A program made the position numbers and the translations under genes. The notes under the pieces were generated by a model. It was not told the origin of the DNA. It saw only the letters and a list, made by a program, of their open reading frames with translations, and ran no database searches. This document shows, one piece after another, positions 24,601-35,953 of a stretch of DNA of 64,000 bases; positions within the stretch are counted from its first letter, which is position 1, and the number at the start of each line of letters is the position of its first letter. The stretch is from Chimonanthus salicifolius (taxonomy: Eukaryota > Streptophyta > Magnoliopsida > Laurales > Calycanthaceae), in the NCBI GenBank assembly GCA_013350335.1, contig CM023536.1, positions 9,444,207 through 9,508,206 on the forward strand, read 5' to 3'.

Positions 24601-27600
24601 ATGGCTGCAATCAACGCATCGATTACTTATTCTTCTTCTTCTTCTTCTTCTTGTATTCGTGCTTTTCTCTCTTCTCCCAAACCTGTCGTCCATTTCCCAA
24701 CTTTCTTCTCTCATTTCAGCAGCTACTCTGCCACCCTTCCACCAATCATCAGAAACCCGGTTCGTTTAAGGAGATTACGAGTATCGCCCAAGATCGTCGT
24801 TTCTTCTTCTGTCCCGAAGCTCTCGGAGGCGGATCTTATCCCAATTCCTACGCAAACCGAGGAATTGGCAAGAAAATTCCCCTCAGATGCTGGCGTCTAC
24901 GCTGTCCACGACGGAAATGGCACTCTCCAATTCATCGGCATTTCTAGAAACATCGCTGCTAGCATACTCACTCATCAGAAGACGGTTCCTGACCTCTGTG
25001 TCACAGTCAAGGTAAAAGGTTCTCTTCTTCTTCTTCTTCTTCTGCTTCTTTAGTTGTTGAGATTTGGGTTTTTTCTTGGGAAATTTCCTCTTTTTTGAAG
25101 GTCAAGTTTCTATTTTGAAGTTTAAAAAAAGGTTATTTTTCAAGAAAGTTCCGATTTGGATACGATGAAAGTATGGACAGGAAAATGTTTTCCCGGAAAG
25201 TAACCATTTTCTAACCTAAAGTTGTAAGACCCATTCCTTTGTAGTGAATAGTGGTTATTCTCAATGAAAGTAGTTTCCGGCTTAGGATGGTCTGAATGCA
25301 TGGAAGGAATTGTACTTTTCTTTGAAAAAAAAAAGTATTTTTATTTTTAATATACTTTTCTGGCTTTTAGCCTAAAAAGAAAAATAGAAAATCAAAGATA
25401 TTGTTTTCTTTTCCATTTATCTAAACAGATTTCTGCCCCAATTTCGGTCTTTTTTTTGTTATGACTGGAACAGTGAAAGTGGGCTTTCGTTAGACTTGTT
25501 CTGCACTGTGGGTTTAATCTGAAATCGTGAATTTTGAACTGATCTGTTTACTGTATCATGTCTAATTTGAATTGAGCTCATGATTGTAATGTGACTAATT
25601 GGTGGATTTACTCAGTATGTTCTACACTTTTCTTCTATTCTTTGAGCCTATGCATCTTGGTTTGGTCATACCCTTAGTTGTACAAACCTTTTATCCAAGA
25701 TGCACCTCCTCCTTTGCAGTTAGGTTATTGAAATTTTAGGATATCTTCTGTCACATTGTATGAAACTTGATTTAAGAGACACCAATAAATGTCCATAAAA
25801 CGCCAATTAGTTTTCCAACTGTGCTTCTCCAAAACATATTACTCCAAAAACAGATTGTAGAAATGATGGAAGTAGAAAAAAATGTAACTAATTCAAGACA
25901 TCTTCTTTTTTATATTAACTCTGTAAAAGGGTCCATGAATCTTCTCATGCCCTCTTCACCTAATGTTCGACTTGATTTTCAGTTGATCTATCTTTCCAAA
26001 AGAAAGGGATTTTACAACTGATCTGATTGCTTCTCAGCACAAACTCTCCATCCCAAAGAAAAAAAAGAGATAGAAAGCATCATTATCATCATGGATCTTT
26101 TTTTGAATTACATGTGCATCATCATGGAAACTGGATAAGTCATTATACACTTTTTGACTCTTTGGCATTTTCCATATTCTTGCATTGTACCTGATATGAT
26201 GCAGAATTTGGTTACCATTCAACTATCAACTTAAAGATCAGGGAATTTCATCTTCAAATAATCATTCTGAGCATTTCCTCAACTACTTTGGTGTAATTGA
26301 AGTCAGTCTGAAGTGTGCTTTAGCAATGGTTTACTTGAAGAGATGTTGATCAATGATCAATCTGTCAGTTCCTCGACTTTACTTTTTAACCCGCTCTCTC
26401 ACTTTCTCATTGCCATCCTTGCCCTAATACTTGGATCCAACAAAGAAGTGCATAATTTGAGAAATGAGTTTTGGTTATTTAACTTCAGCACTCCTACTAT
26501 GTTAGAAGTTGGGAATCATTTAAATCATGCTCGTTGTGTTTTGCACATTGGAGACTTTAAGCTTGGGAGGTTAAGAGAAAATCCACAGATGAAATCTTGT
26601 TGTTTGGATGCCAAAGAAGAGGAGAGATTAGCTGTGGCTGGAGTGTGATGGTCCTTGGAGAAGAGAGGGGGCTCTCGGTGGAACACAATATGAAACTCCA
26701 ATTTGTTAACATATTAGATCCTACTCTATTGCCTATCAAACATCTAGACGGAAATCTCCAATATCTGAAGATTGAAATTTCTGATCTCCAAATACTCAGG
26801 GCTACCAAAGATACACTTGTCAATAAAATCATTCATCTTTACTATTAATGAAGTCCATATCCTTCAATTTTTCGTTTCTTCTAAGTTGGTGCTATCAATT
26901 GGAGTTTCTCTATGGTTACTATTGTTTGAATTCAAGGTGATACCATCATACTTGATCTAGTTGAATAATTGATGATGCATTATTAGCATCTTCAGTCACT
27001 AGGTTTGTCATCCATTCATCATCATTTTGCAATTTCATCTTCATCACATTGAGATTTTTTTGAAGGTATGCATGTTGAGAAATGTTTTTTCCTGGGTTTT
27101 CTAGCAGATGTTACATCTTTTTTCACTTATATAAAGCAATCATGAATGCTGGTGTATTGAAAAAATCATGAGTAATCATGGGCACCTCTTAGTTTGGCTT
27201 AGTTTGACATCTTTCCCCATCATTCAAAAAGAAATAGAATTAAAACCTTTTGAAGTAGTCAAAGTTGTGATATGAGCAACATTGATTAAGTAAAATGAAG
27301 GATTAAAATTAACCCCTATAAATTTTGTTTATAGACGAAGCTTGGCTCGATGTTCAATAGATGTTTGACTTTTAGGCCTTGGTCAAGCCCATTGGGTTGT
27401 TTCACCTCCAACTTCCACTTTATGCAAGAACATTAGATGTGACAGAAATCGAAGTTCAAGGACCAACTAAAAACCATTAAGCTAAGTTGTTTGGGGATGG
27501 GCACAAGTATCGGGAATTTCCAATAGGTGTGAGTGCGAACGCAGCAAACCAAAAGAAGGGGACTTGAGGAGTTGGCACCATGTTTAGATAAAGTTAAATT

Positions 27601-30600
27601 AAATTTATTGTATGTGAAAATAAGGTGTGAAACTAACATTCTTTGAAAATAATTCAGTGATGCGACTATAAACAATCATGGGACCAACATATCAATATTT
27701 TAGTTAGATTTTAAACAAACAAAGGTGTGGTAATATTTTTGTTTCCTTGGAAAACAATATTAAAATGTGCTAGAAGAGTCCAGTAAGAATCCTAGAAGAG
27801 TTTGACATGAACACCTCCGATATGATGAACGGAATAGAACCATATCGAGGTCCTAATTGTACGACTTTGGTATGATGTCCTTACTAATGTGGATTCACGT
27901 AGAACATTGCGCCACCATACGAACATGGTATATAGGAGAAATATTAGGCCCAAACTGCGACTGCGCCATAGAATGAACACCATTCCACCTCATTTTAGGA
28001 TACCTGACTTTGAGTTGTACAATGGCGTTGGTTGTCCCATAACACACCTATTTCATTTCAGATTGAGTGGTTGCTTGATTAGTGAGAACCAAGCCCTTAT
28101 GGCCAGACTTGTTCCATTAGCTCTACATGGTCTCTGCGGCTGTATGGTTCAGGTACCTTAGACCGGCCTGTGTAGCGTCTTTTCAGCAGTTGACAGATTG
28201 TCTCTTGAACCATTATGCCTGCATCAAACATTTTGAAGAGTTTGTACAACATTACTAAAATGAAAGGACCAACTAAATTCTGATTAATGGATGAAAGATA
28301 AAAGGCAGTTGGATCTTGAAGTTCTGTTTTACGTTGGGAGGTTCCTGGCTGAGATATTTAATTTTGCAATGGATGATTTTCTTTTGATGGCCAAAAGCTG
28401 AAGCTTATTTATTTATTTACTTCTAAATCTACAAGTGCTTGACATCCTTTGTAGGGATGGAAACAGGCTGGATTTGGGTCAGGTCTGTAATTTGTCGTTC
28501 ATTAGCCTATTTGCATAGGAGAGGCCTGTGCCCAAAATGGGCTTGAAAGAAAGATCAAGCCCAAGCCCATAAACTGGGTAAGCCTGATAGAATGCTGGAG
28601 CCTACTAAAAAGCCTGAAGTTCTAATATTTTCAATCCAGATCCAACACTAAAACTGAAAACCAACTCCTCTCATTCTAGGCCAAAACCTAAAGAATTAAA
28701 GTTGCAGAAGGATAAAAAAGAGGGGACAAGATGAGATTTGAAAACTTCATTTTAGAAAATAAGAACAGGTTTAGAAAGAGGGGGGCGTAGATGGTGCCCC
28801 ACCGATCTAGTGAAACCATAGAGATGAGGAAAACAAGAATATAAAAATGAATTCAAAAAATAAGAATTCTTTTAGAGGGTTTTGATGCTGCCCCAACTTT
28901 CTTCGTTAATACTGCTTACCAAAAGAATTGAGAATCTTGTCAGGGTCCATCTAAGAATGAAATCTGTGTTAGGAATGGAAGTCAGGCCCCCATTCTTAGA
29001 GAGCCAGCACTGTCAAATGACTCAAATCTACATTAGATTATGGTCTCCCAAAGAATGTCATCTTAACATCAGAACCGAGATGCAGATTCCTACTTCTGTT
29101 GTATCTTCTTTGCCATGTGAGAGCGAGCTAGTGGGCTAGAGAGAGAGAGGGCTTTGATGAGGGGTGGGATGGATACATTTCGAGAAATGGGTTTTCAGAA
29201 ATGCCTACGCATTTTCACTTAAAACTCATGTAGTCTTGCACCATAAGATTACATATGCAAATTGGGCTTTGAGATTTTGGGCTTGTCACAATAAAACTCA
29301 AGTCTGGCCCATGAACAATTGTGCTTTAAAGTCCTGTCCAAGCTTGAGCCTAGATATCATGCTCAAGCTCACTCGGTTTGGGGCAAATCACTTTGTTCTT
29401 TTGGTCAAATGGGCCAAATTCACATCCCTAATCTTTTTGTGAGTCCACTTTTCAGGATAATGGTGGCGATGAAGCTGGATGTCCCAGTCCATTACTCTTG
29501 TTTTTGTTTGTTGTTGTTGTTATTTACATTCTAGCTATAAAAGAATAACCAATATGAGGCTTGCTGCAGAAAACAAGTTCAAATTTCTGGCTTTTCCACC
29601 AAACATGATGTCTTCAGCCATCAAATTGGAAAATGCATATTGTGTTCTTTTATCTGGATGGAGAACTATGACAAACTCCATAGTGATAGTGAATGTCTTT
29701 AAATAAGAACACAATCAAGAATCTGTTTAATGAGGGGAAAATTTTCTTCGGATCTTTTTGCCATTGACCTGGTGGATCGTGTTTTTTATGCGGAGCACCA
29801 CACGAGTTTCCATATTTAGCAAATTTCTATATTTAGATTTAGGATTTTCAGCTTTTCATGATTGTATTTTTTCTTTCATTTATTTGTTTAGTCAAATAGT
29901 TGGTTTTGTTTGGGGAAATTTAGTGATTTTACATGTAATTAAGGCTTTCTAATCATTGGGGGTGGTTTGGTATTTGTTTATTTGAGGGCATTTTGGTCTT
30001 TTTTATGTTTTTAAATCATTATATATATATGATGCAAACCCTCCATACGGGATTGACACTTAATCAATGAAAAGAACAACTTTTGCTTTGTGTAAACTTG
30101 CCTTCATCATAGGAAGCATGGTGAGAAGCCAAGGAACCCTCGTGAGAAACTAGGGAAGGCGAGAAGCCATGGGAAAAGGTGAGAATCCTCTTACAAGATC
30201 CAGGTTTTTATCTATCTTTCTTCTCTCTTTTTCCCTTTCTTCTCTCTTTGCTGCCCTCTCAAACCCTGCCGAATTGTTGTCCCAGAATCATCCTATTGTT
30301 GTCCCAGATCTGTTCCAGAACCGTCCTATTGTTGTCCCAAATCTGTCCCAGAAAAGTCCCTGTTTACCCTCCAGAATTCGTCCTAGACCATCCAGATTCG
30401 TTCTTACCTGTCCCAGATCCCATCCAGACTCGTCCCAAGCTCTTCCTAAGTCCCTTACAGTCCTCTTACTGCAGCCACAAATCCTCTTGGACCCTTCCTT
30501 AGTCCCATACAGCGACCTCTATCTGTCCTAAACTACCATACAGCCATTACCTATCCTCTTTTATCATTAAATCCCTTTTTTCCATCCCCGATACTCCCAT

Positions 30601-31672
30601 ACCCTGCTGCCTCTACTTTGTTTTTGACATCACCTTGATTCTAAACCGTCCGAATTAGTTTCTTTTGGTAGTTGATCTACTTATTTGTGTATTTAGTTAA
30701 CCCCCTTTGTTTTGAAGGCCTTTTATTTTGAGTTGTAACTTGGTTTGAAATGTTACATAATTGTTCATATTAAATTGAATATTGGCGACAAATTTATATT
30801 GTTTATTGCAATTATTAATTTTGAATTTTAATTTCAGCTACATAAATTTAATTCATATTGATTTCTTGTTACATTATAATTACATTTAGGCATTTAAGGT
30901 TATCCTATCTCTGGTCCTGTATCAGTTTTGCTATCTGACAAAGTCATGCAATGCATACTCTGAACCGCTTTGTTTCACACCGAACATGTATGTCTGGGCT
31001 GTAGCAATCGAGAAAAAAATTCTCAAAGTAGAGTTCATACCCAAAATCCGGATCTGGGAATTGACATGTATATAATTGGCCAACTAGTTGTAACTTTCTT
31101 CTTTCTCTAAATATGAACAAACATTTGCTTTTCAATAAAAAATTAAGGATCACAGCATCTTTTCTCTGTAGGTTGGTGTGGTTGATGAGCCTGACCGAAC
31201 ATCTCTAACTGGTGCCTGGAAGTCATGGATGGAGGAGCATATTGGCAACACTGGAAAAGTCCCAACTGGGAATGAATCTGGCAATGCTACATGGGTAAGG
31301 AAGCAGCAGCAGAAGCCAAATCTACGTCTCACACCAGGCCGTCATGTCCAGCTCACCGTGCCACTGGAGGAACTCATTGATAGGTTAGTGAAGGAGAATG
31401 AGGTGGTAGCCTTCATCAAAGGATCGAGAAGTGCTCCATTGTGTGGCTTCTCTCAGCGTGTGGTGGGCATCCTGGAGGGACATGGGGTAGATTTTGAGTG
31501 TGTAGATGTTCTTGATGAGGAGTACAACAATGGGCTCCGTGAGACATTGAAGAAATACAGCAATTGGCCAACATTCCCACAGGTTTTTGTCAAGGGAGAA
31601 CTGTTGGGAGGTTGCGACATCATTTCTTCCATGGCTGAGAGCGGGGAGTTTGCCAAATTGTTCAATAAATAG
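24601..31672 (+). CDS. GRXS16: Chloroplast monothiol (CGFS) glutaredoxin S16, two exons
   Basis: Exons 24601-25011 (137 codons) and 31172-31672 join in phase 0 across GT-AG, giving 303 residues; Arabidopsis GRXS16 is slightly under 300. Residues 1-60 are Ser/Thr/Arg-rich with a Ser run, as in a chloroplast transit peptide. Residues about 90-165 form the GIY-YIG-like front domain unique to this family (G98-V-Y then F111-I-G-I-S). Residues about 195-303 are the glutaredoxin domain with the active site C228-G-F-S, an upstream FIKGS lysine for glutathione, [11 protein letters not shown] and GGCDI. Cys133 sits where the family has its redox partner cysteine. Known role of the family: Fe-S cluster binding and redox-controlled nuclease activity in plastids. 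An in-frame GTG at 24574 is not used. Very long intron (see separate entry). The identification is firm. Confidence 0.95.
27960..28250 (+). pseudogene. Retrotransposon gag fragment in the GRXS16 intron
   Basis: The open segment from 27889 reads [21 protein letters not shown], then [18 protein letters not shown]. That is the pattern of Ty3/gypsy gag capsid domains (P-F-xx-YxGxGxPxxHL ... LLxxLFxxSLxGxAxxW). The final tryptophan region is frameshifted and the frame closes at a stop. No protease or polymerase remains. Confidence 0.6.
28452..29430. mobile_element. Probable hAT-type non-autonomous element in the intron
   Basis: The left end TAGGGATGGAAAC and the complement of the right end TAGGGATGTGAATTTGG make short inverted repeats. 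Flanks ATCCTTTG and ATCTTTTT agree in 6 of 8. The interior has inverted GGGCTTGA/CAAGCCC motifs and no coding potential. Confidence 0.55.
29729..30110 (+). mobile_element. Possible LTR fragment in the intron
   Basis: Contains GAGGGCATTTTGGTC, a TATATATATGATGC stretch and ATCAATGAAAAGAACAAC, in the order seen near 3' ends of plant copia LTRs. No matching second LTR, TSD or primer site was found. Low confidence. Confidence 0.25.
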
Positions 31673-32556
31673 TGAGTCATGATTGGCTATATTATATTAG
31701 TTTCTTATTTTCATATATGATAATTTCTTATGAAGTATTGCTGTCTTGCGACTCTCCTGATTTGATATTTCTTATGCATTTGGTTGGGTTTGAATCAGGG
31801 TTTTTAGTCTCAAAACTTCGTTTCAACTTGGTTTTTTTTTTTTTTTTTTTCATATAGATTCTCAAGAGCAATAAATGGATTCAATGGGCCTAAGAAATGG
31901 ATGGTTTTCCTGGAAAGAGTGTTTAAAAATACCAACAAGGAATCATTCCAAAAAAATTAAAAAGGAAACTGTAATTGAAGCATCTTGGCCAACCGGTCTA
32001 AACATCAGCATCACATCTTTGTCTTTCCTTGTAACAGTGATCCAACTTGGATTCAAATACAGATCAGATCAGCTATGACATTAGCATAGAATCTCCTAAA
32101 GCTATCATTGTTTTCATCTTCTTTATGAGAATATTTATTCAATTTGTTGGCCATTTATATTGCCACATCACTGAGTATGCAATTTTTTCAATTACATATT
32201 TGCAATATCTATGGGTGATGCACTACTTACTATTCACTTTGAAACACCCAGAGAAAGTTATAATGATTAGGCCCATGGTTTGTTCAATCCAAATCACTGA
32301 GACAGATATTAGGTGGTGAGGAGATTGAGCCTAGCTTCCTAGATAAGCATAGCAGTGTAAGTTAGGATATTGAAGGTATAATTTCGAAGTATAGCATCTC
32401 TTATGGGATTCATAGAGTCACATCTAAGGAACAATCCAACAGTTTCCACATAAGAAGACAAGCAGAAAGCAAGAGAAAGTGCAAAATTCACAAGTTGGAA
32501 AAAACTGAATTTAGATATTTGAAATATTGAAACAGTGACATTGCGTCTTGTTAAGC
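31673..32556. other. Convergent 3' regions of GRXS16 and the DUF2828 gene
   Basis: 884 bp between two stop codons facing each other. It should hold both 3' UTRs; possible polyadenylation signals include GCAATAAATGG near 31870 on the plus strand. A T22 run lies at about 31829-31850. No other gene seen. Confidence 0.6.
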
Positions 32557-34500
32557 TCAATCAAAAACAACGAGCTTCTGGTACTCCCCTCCAGCAATTG
32601 CTGTTGCCATCACCTCCTCTGGATTCACTAACTCACCCCTTTCTAGGAAAATCTTCAATTGGTTCTTTGAGAACCCACTTACCAGTGCCACCCCCTTCTG
32701 CTTGCCTGTTACAGGAGTTGCACTTGAGTCCCTCAAGTTCCAAAATACTATCTCTGGCACAGATGAGCCGTAGCCTGTCTCTTCGTACTTCCTCTGGACC
32801 GCTGCATAATCTGACTCCCAAGCATTCGCAGATGCTTGATCAAACTCCATGTCACTGAAAACAAATACTCTCTTGACCATCTTCTCTTTTTCCAACTTCC
32901 AGGCCACTGCAACTTCCAGAATCTGATGGAAGACCTTTTGGAAGTCAGTATTCATACCCCATTCCATTTTTGTGATGAATTCAACCTTCTTCTGCAATGT
33001 ATCACCTTCAATTTTATGCATATGTGGGTTGGCACTGAAGGTGATGACGTTGCCTTTCCATGGCTCTTTGCTCAAGTCTGAAATCAAGATCCCAAGCGAC
33101 ACACAAACTTGCATGGGGATCCCACTCATGCTCCCAGAGACATCACACACTGCTAGACAATTGCTAAACTTCCCCCTTTTTGACAGGTCCTCAACCATTC
33201 TCTTCCATTGCAACTCTGCAACCTCATCGATCTTGGTAACCATTCTAGTGCCATGGAAGGAGAGGATCTCGTGCGGAAGCAGCGCTCCTGCAGCAATTTT
33301 TGCTTTCCCCTCTTTTACTTTAGCAAGAAATTCTGAAAACCTTTCTTGGTCATGCTTCTGAAAGAGTTTCTTATAGGTTTTCATTGCGACCGACGCGACC
33401 CGGTTGTAAGGAAGAGATCCCCACCTATTTGAACTAATGTAAACTTCTGGTAATTCAAGAGCTTTACGGAGAGGCACGAGGATTGCCTTCCTGAGCCGGT
33501 CACGGACTCTGTAGACGTAATGCCGCTCTTCAATGTTCACATAGACTGGATCAGATTCACGGCTGAAGACTCGCCGAGCAATGCTCTCACAGAGGAGTGT
33601 TGAGCGATCAAATGACGAGTCAAGTGATGGACACCACTTTGCAGCAAGTCCAATCTTCGTTATTTGTCCAGAATTCAAGAACCCAATGTCTGAAATCAGC
33701 AATTCGGCGAAGAATTCAGATATCTGGTCATGGAGAAACCGGTAATGAGGGTCGCGCTTGTACCGCTCAGCAGCCTTCCTTGCCATCTCTGCCACTCTTT
33801 TATGCCTCTGCTCCCTTGCCTTCTCTTTCTCAATTCGGACTCTCTCCAACTCAGCCAAAACTCGTTCTTCTCTTGACCTATTATGTGGAGTCTTCACTTT
33901 TCGTTTCTTTGGTATTGGCTTCCAATACACCCTTCCATTTCGTCCACGCAATCTTTGGAAACGTGGTCTTTGCTTCATCGCTCTCTGTTCCTTTGCAATT
34001 CTCCGGATGTCACGGCCAGCAATCAGACGATTAAGAATCTCTAGCAGATCTTTCAAGTAGCCAAAGTCCGAAAACTGCCTCACATTCAACGCAAGTGTTT
34101 TGGGATGGTTCTCGTGGAGCCAGAAAGCTGCCGTATAGAATCCTTCTTTATCTGATTTTCCAGTGCCTCGGACGCCTCTCAAGTGGCAGATGAGTTTGAG
34201 AGTGGTTAAAGGATTGTGATTCCACGCGAGTTGAAGGAGGCTGGTCAGACTTTCCGGTGGGGTGCTGGGCACGACTTGAAAAAAGAAGTCAAGACATGGG
34301 TTTCCAGACGATAGGAATGTTGGGGAGAAGTTTTCTGTGAGGCCCATTGGTGGGAGGTTTTGCCGGGTAGTCGAAATGGTGTTGAAGTGAGCAGCCATGA
34401 GGTCTTTGAAGGGATGTTGAGTGGTCTCTAGAGGATTGTTTTCCGGCAGTGGGTGGGAGAGAAAGTCTACTTCTGGGGGACCAAGAAGGTTTTGGGCCAT
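32557..34500 (-). CDS. DUF2828 family protein with von Willebrand A-like domain
   Basis: A single-exon gene of 647 codons. The N-terminal half (about 70-440) is the helical DUF2828 region, with a Lys/Arg-rich probable coiled coil at about 195-255 (EERVLAELERVRIEKEKAR). The C-terminal third is a vWA fold with the MIDAS motif D453-V-S-G-S, a GMNTDF loop and VFSDMEFDQA, so all three metal-site elements are present. Related plant proteins, many intronless, are uncharacterised; the fold is Ro60/TROVE-like, which suggests protein or RNA scaffolding, but that is inference. The start is chosen because MAQNLLGPPEVDF matches the usual N-terminus and a TATA box lies 110 bp upstream. It converges with GRXS16. 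Intact, no sign of decay. Confidence 0.92.
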   Translation of the reverse strand: MAQNLLGPPEVDFLSHPLPENNPLETTQHPFKDLMAAHFNTISTTRQNLPPMGLTENFSPTFLSSGNPCLDFFFQVVPSTPPESLTSLLQLAWNHNPLTTLKLICHLRGVRGTGKSDKEGFYTAAFWLHENHPKTLALNVRQFSDFGYLKDLLEILNRLIAGRDIRRIAKEQRAMKQRPRFQRLRGRNGRVYWKPIPKKRKVKTPHNRSREERVLAELERVRIEKEKAREQRHKRVAEMARKAAERYKRDPHYRFLHDQISEFFAELLISDIGFLNSGQITKIGLAAKWCPSLDSSFDRSTLLCESIARRVFSRESDPVYVNIEERHYVYRVRDRLRKAILVPLRKALELPEVYISSNRWGSLPYNRVASVAMKTYKKLFQKHDQERFSEFLAKVKEGKAKIAAGALLPHEILSFHGTRMVTKIDEVAELQWKRMVEDLSKRGKFSNCLAVCDVSGSMSGIPMQVCVSLGILISDLSKEPWKGNVITFSANPHMHKIEGDTLQKKVEFITKMEWGMNTDFQKVFHQILEVAVAWKLEKEKMVKRVFVFSDMEFDQASANAWESDYAAVQRKYEETGYGSSVPEIVFWNLRDSSATPVTGKQKGVALVSGFSKNQLKIFLERGELVNPEEVMATAIAGGEYQKLVVFD

Positions 34501-34610
34501 TGTTATTGGTTGGGACTTGAACCACAGCAGTGGTTGATTGCTTTAGAAGCAAGGAGCAGACAGGCGTATGAATTTGATTTTGGGGTTGGAGAGAATGAGA
34601 TGTGTCTCTG

Positions 34611-34620
34611 TAATTTATAG
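34611..34620 (-). promoter_or_regulatory. TATA box of the DUF2828 gene
   Basis: The minus strand reads CTATAAATTACAG about 111-120 bp upstream of the ATG at 34500. This places transcription start near 34585 and gives a short leader. Confidence 0.6.
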
Positions 34621-35944
34621 ACTATTGCATTCTTGGCGTGCAAGGTCTGTAGAGGGAATATCTTTAAAAAAAAATGGGTGTGTAGAGGGAAGTTTCTGCT
34701 TTGAATTTTCTATCATAGAACTTTCTTGGGCATCAAGGTGCTTGACCCTTGATCACCTTCTGCATTTCTACTGATAAGTTCTGCATTGAAAATAATACAA
34801 AATTAAATTACCACAAGAAAAAAATAAAAAATAAAATAATACAGGTAACATGTTTATACAAATACTCTTATCTAATTAATTAAAAATCAGTTGATTTAAA
34901 CCTTTTAGATGCTAAATATTAGGCATTTAGGCTTTAAAATGAATGACTTTTAATCTCGAGGGATTGGTTTAATGGTCAAAATATGCTTTTGTGAGTCTTG
35001 AGATCAAGTCTCCCTCAAGACCACTTCTCATTGTTATGTACTCAGTAACCTATGAGGATTGATTTGACGGTTAAGAACTCCAATAAGTTATAGGAGGTTC
35101 TGGGTTAAAGTCTCACTATAACATATAAGGGCCTCTTTCCTTAGTTTTACCCAATGTGTGTAAATAGAGAGGTTTTCAATGCACCAAGGACTTAGTCAGG
35201 TGTTCTAAGAGACCTGGATACTTTGGACTTCAAAGAAAATTTGTTATGTATTCAACGTGTGTATTAAGAGGTTTACATATGTTCCAAGAATTAATTAGAT
35301 GTCTAACTTAAAAAATAAATTAATTAGATGTCTAACTTAAAAAATAAGAGACTTTGGTGAGAGTTTTAAGTTCATTAAACTTTTATTTCAAGGCCTGAAG
35401 GGCTAAACAATTCAGTTTGAATAATTTCGAGAGAGATTCCATTTTTTATCTATGTCAATATAAGACACGACTTTATTATTTTAATTAAGTAAATGTTTTT
35501 TAATCTTATATTTATGTTTAAATCTTCCCAATGAATTTATTACATTAGACCAAACCTAATTAAGCCAATTTTAAATATGCTTACCTAACCTAAATTTGAC
35601 TTAACCCCTGATCATTCTAAGAAGATTAAATGGGATTCCTTGACTCCATGGTACCAATTTATTAAATGGATCGACCTTGATATATACATGTCATATAAAA
35701 TCAAAACTTTATGGGTTGAATAGGGTTCAACCTAAGTTCAATCACTAATCAATTAACCACGTTGGTTATTCAGAGCTTTTTAAAGTTTAATTTTTTTTAA
35801 AATAATTGAATGATATCTAATAAAAGTTAGAATTAGATAAGAGTTAAAATCTCATAACTGGCAGGATTTTTAAATAATGACTTTTATACATGCCAAATAA
35901 CTTCATATCTTGGCCGTTCATTTCATGGGTTTTACAATGTCACA
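34621..35944. other. Upstream region with a SINE dimer and a 29-bp tandem repeat
   Basis: No further gene. Contains the SINE at 34962-35245 and, at about 35291-35347, two head-to-tail copies of a 29-bp unit starting TTAATTAGATGTCTAACTTA. Confidence 0.6.
34962..35245 (+). mobile_element. SINE family A with two tRNA-like heads
   Basis: Two heads follow each other: GGGATTGGTTTAATGGTC at about 34961 and GAGGATTGATTTGACGGTTA at about 35054. They are followed by one tail (GACTTAGTCAGGTGTTCTAA, then GAGACCTGGATACTTTGG) and an A-rich end. This looks like a dimeric SINE or one SINE inserted into another. Confidence 0.6.
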
Positions 35945-35953
35945 TTGATTAAG

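Larger units (their letters stand above)
25012..31171 (+). other. GRXS16 intron, 6.16 kb, rich in transposon relics
   Basis: Donor AG|GTAAAAGG at 25011/25012 and acceptor TTTTCTCTGTAG|GTT at 31171/31172. 25012-27800 is AT-rich with no recognised element. A gag relic (about 27960-28250), a TAGGGATG-ended element (28452-29430) and an LTR-like stretch (29729-30110) follow. 30240-30440 is a degenerate tandem of TTGTTGTCCCAGA-type units encoding Pro-rich nonsense. The insertions all lie in the distal half. Confidence 0.85.

Noticed and set aside
24463..24714. Open frame antisense to GRXS16 exon 1
   Set aside because: It mirrors the TCT/TTC serine repeat and transit-peptide region; no domain, and the GRXS16 frame explains the sequence.
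26313..26648. 111-codon open frame in the GRXS16 intron
   Set aside because: No recognisable domain, no splice context and no codon pattern beyond chance.
30169..30531. 120-codon Pro/Ser-rich open frame in the GRXS16 intron
   Set aside because: Composed of degenerate TTGTTGTCCCAGA-type repeats; no family motif, and it lies within a well-defined intron.
32972..34060. Several plus-strand open frames of 80-145 codons
   Set aside because: All are antisense to the intact 647-codon DUF2828 gene.
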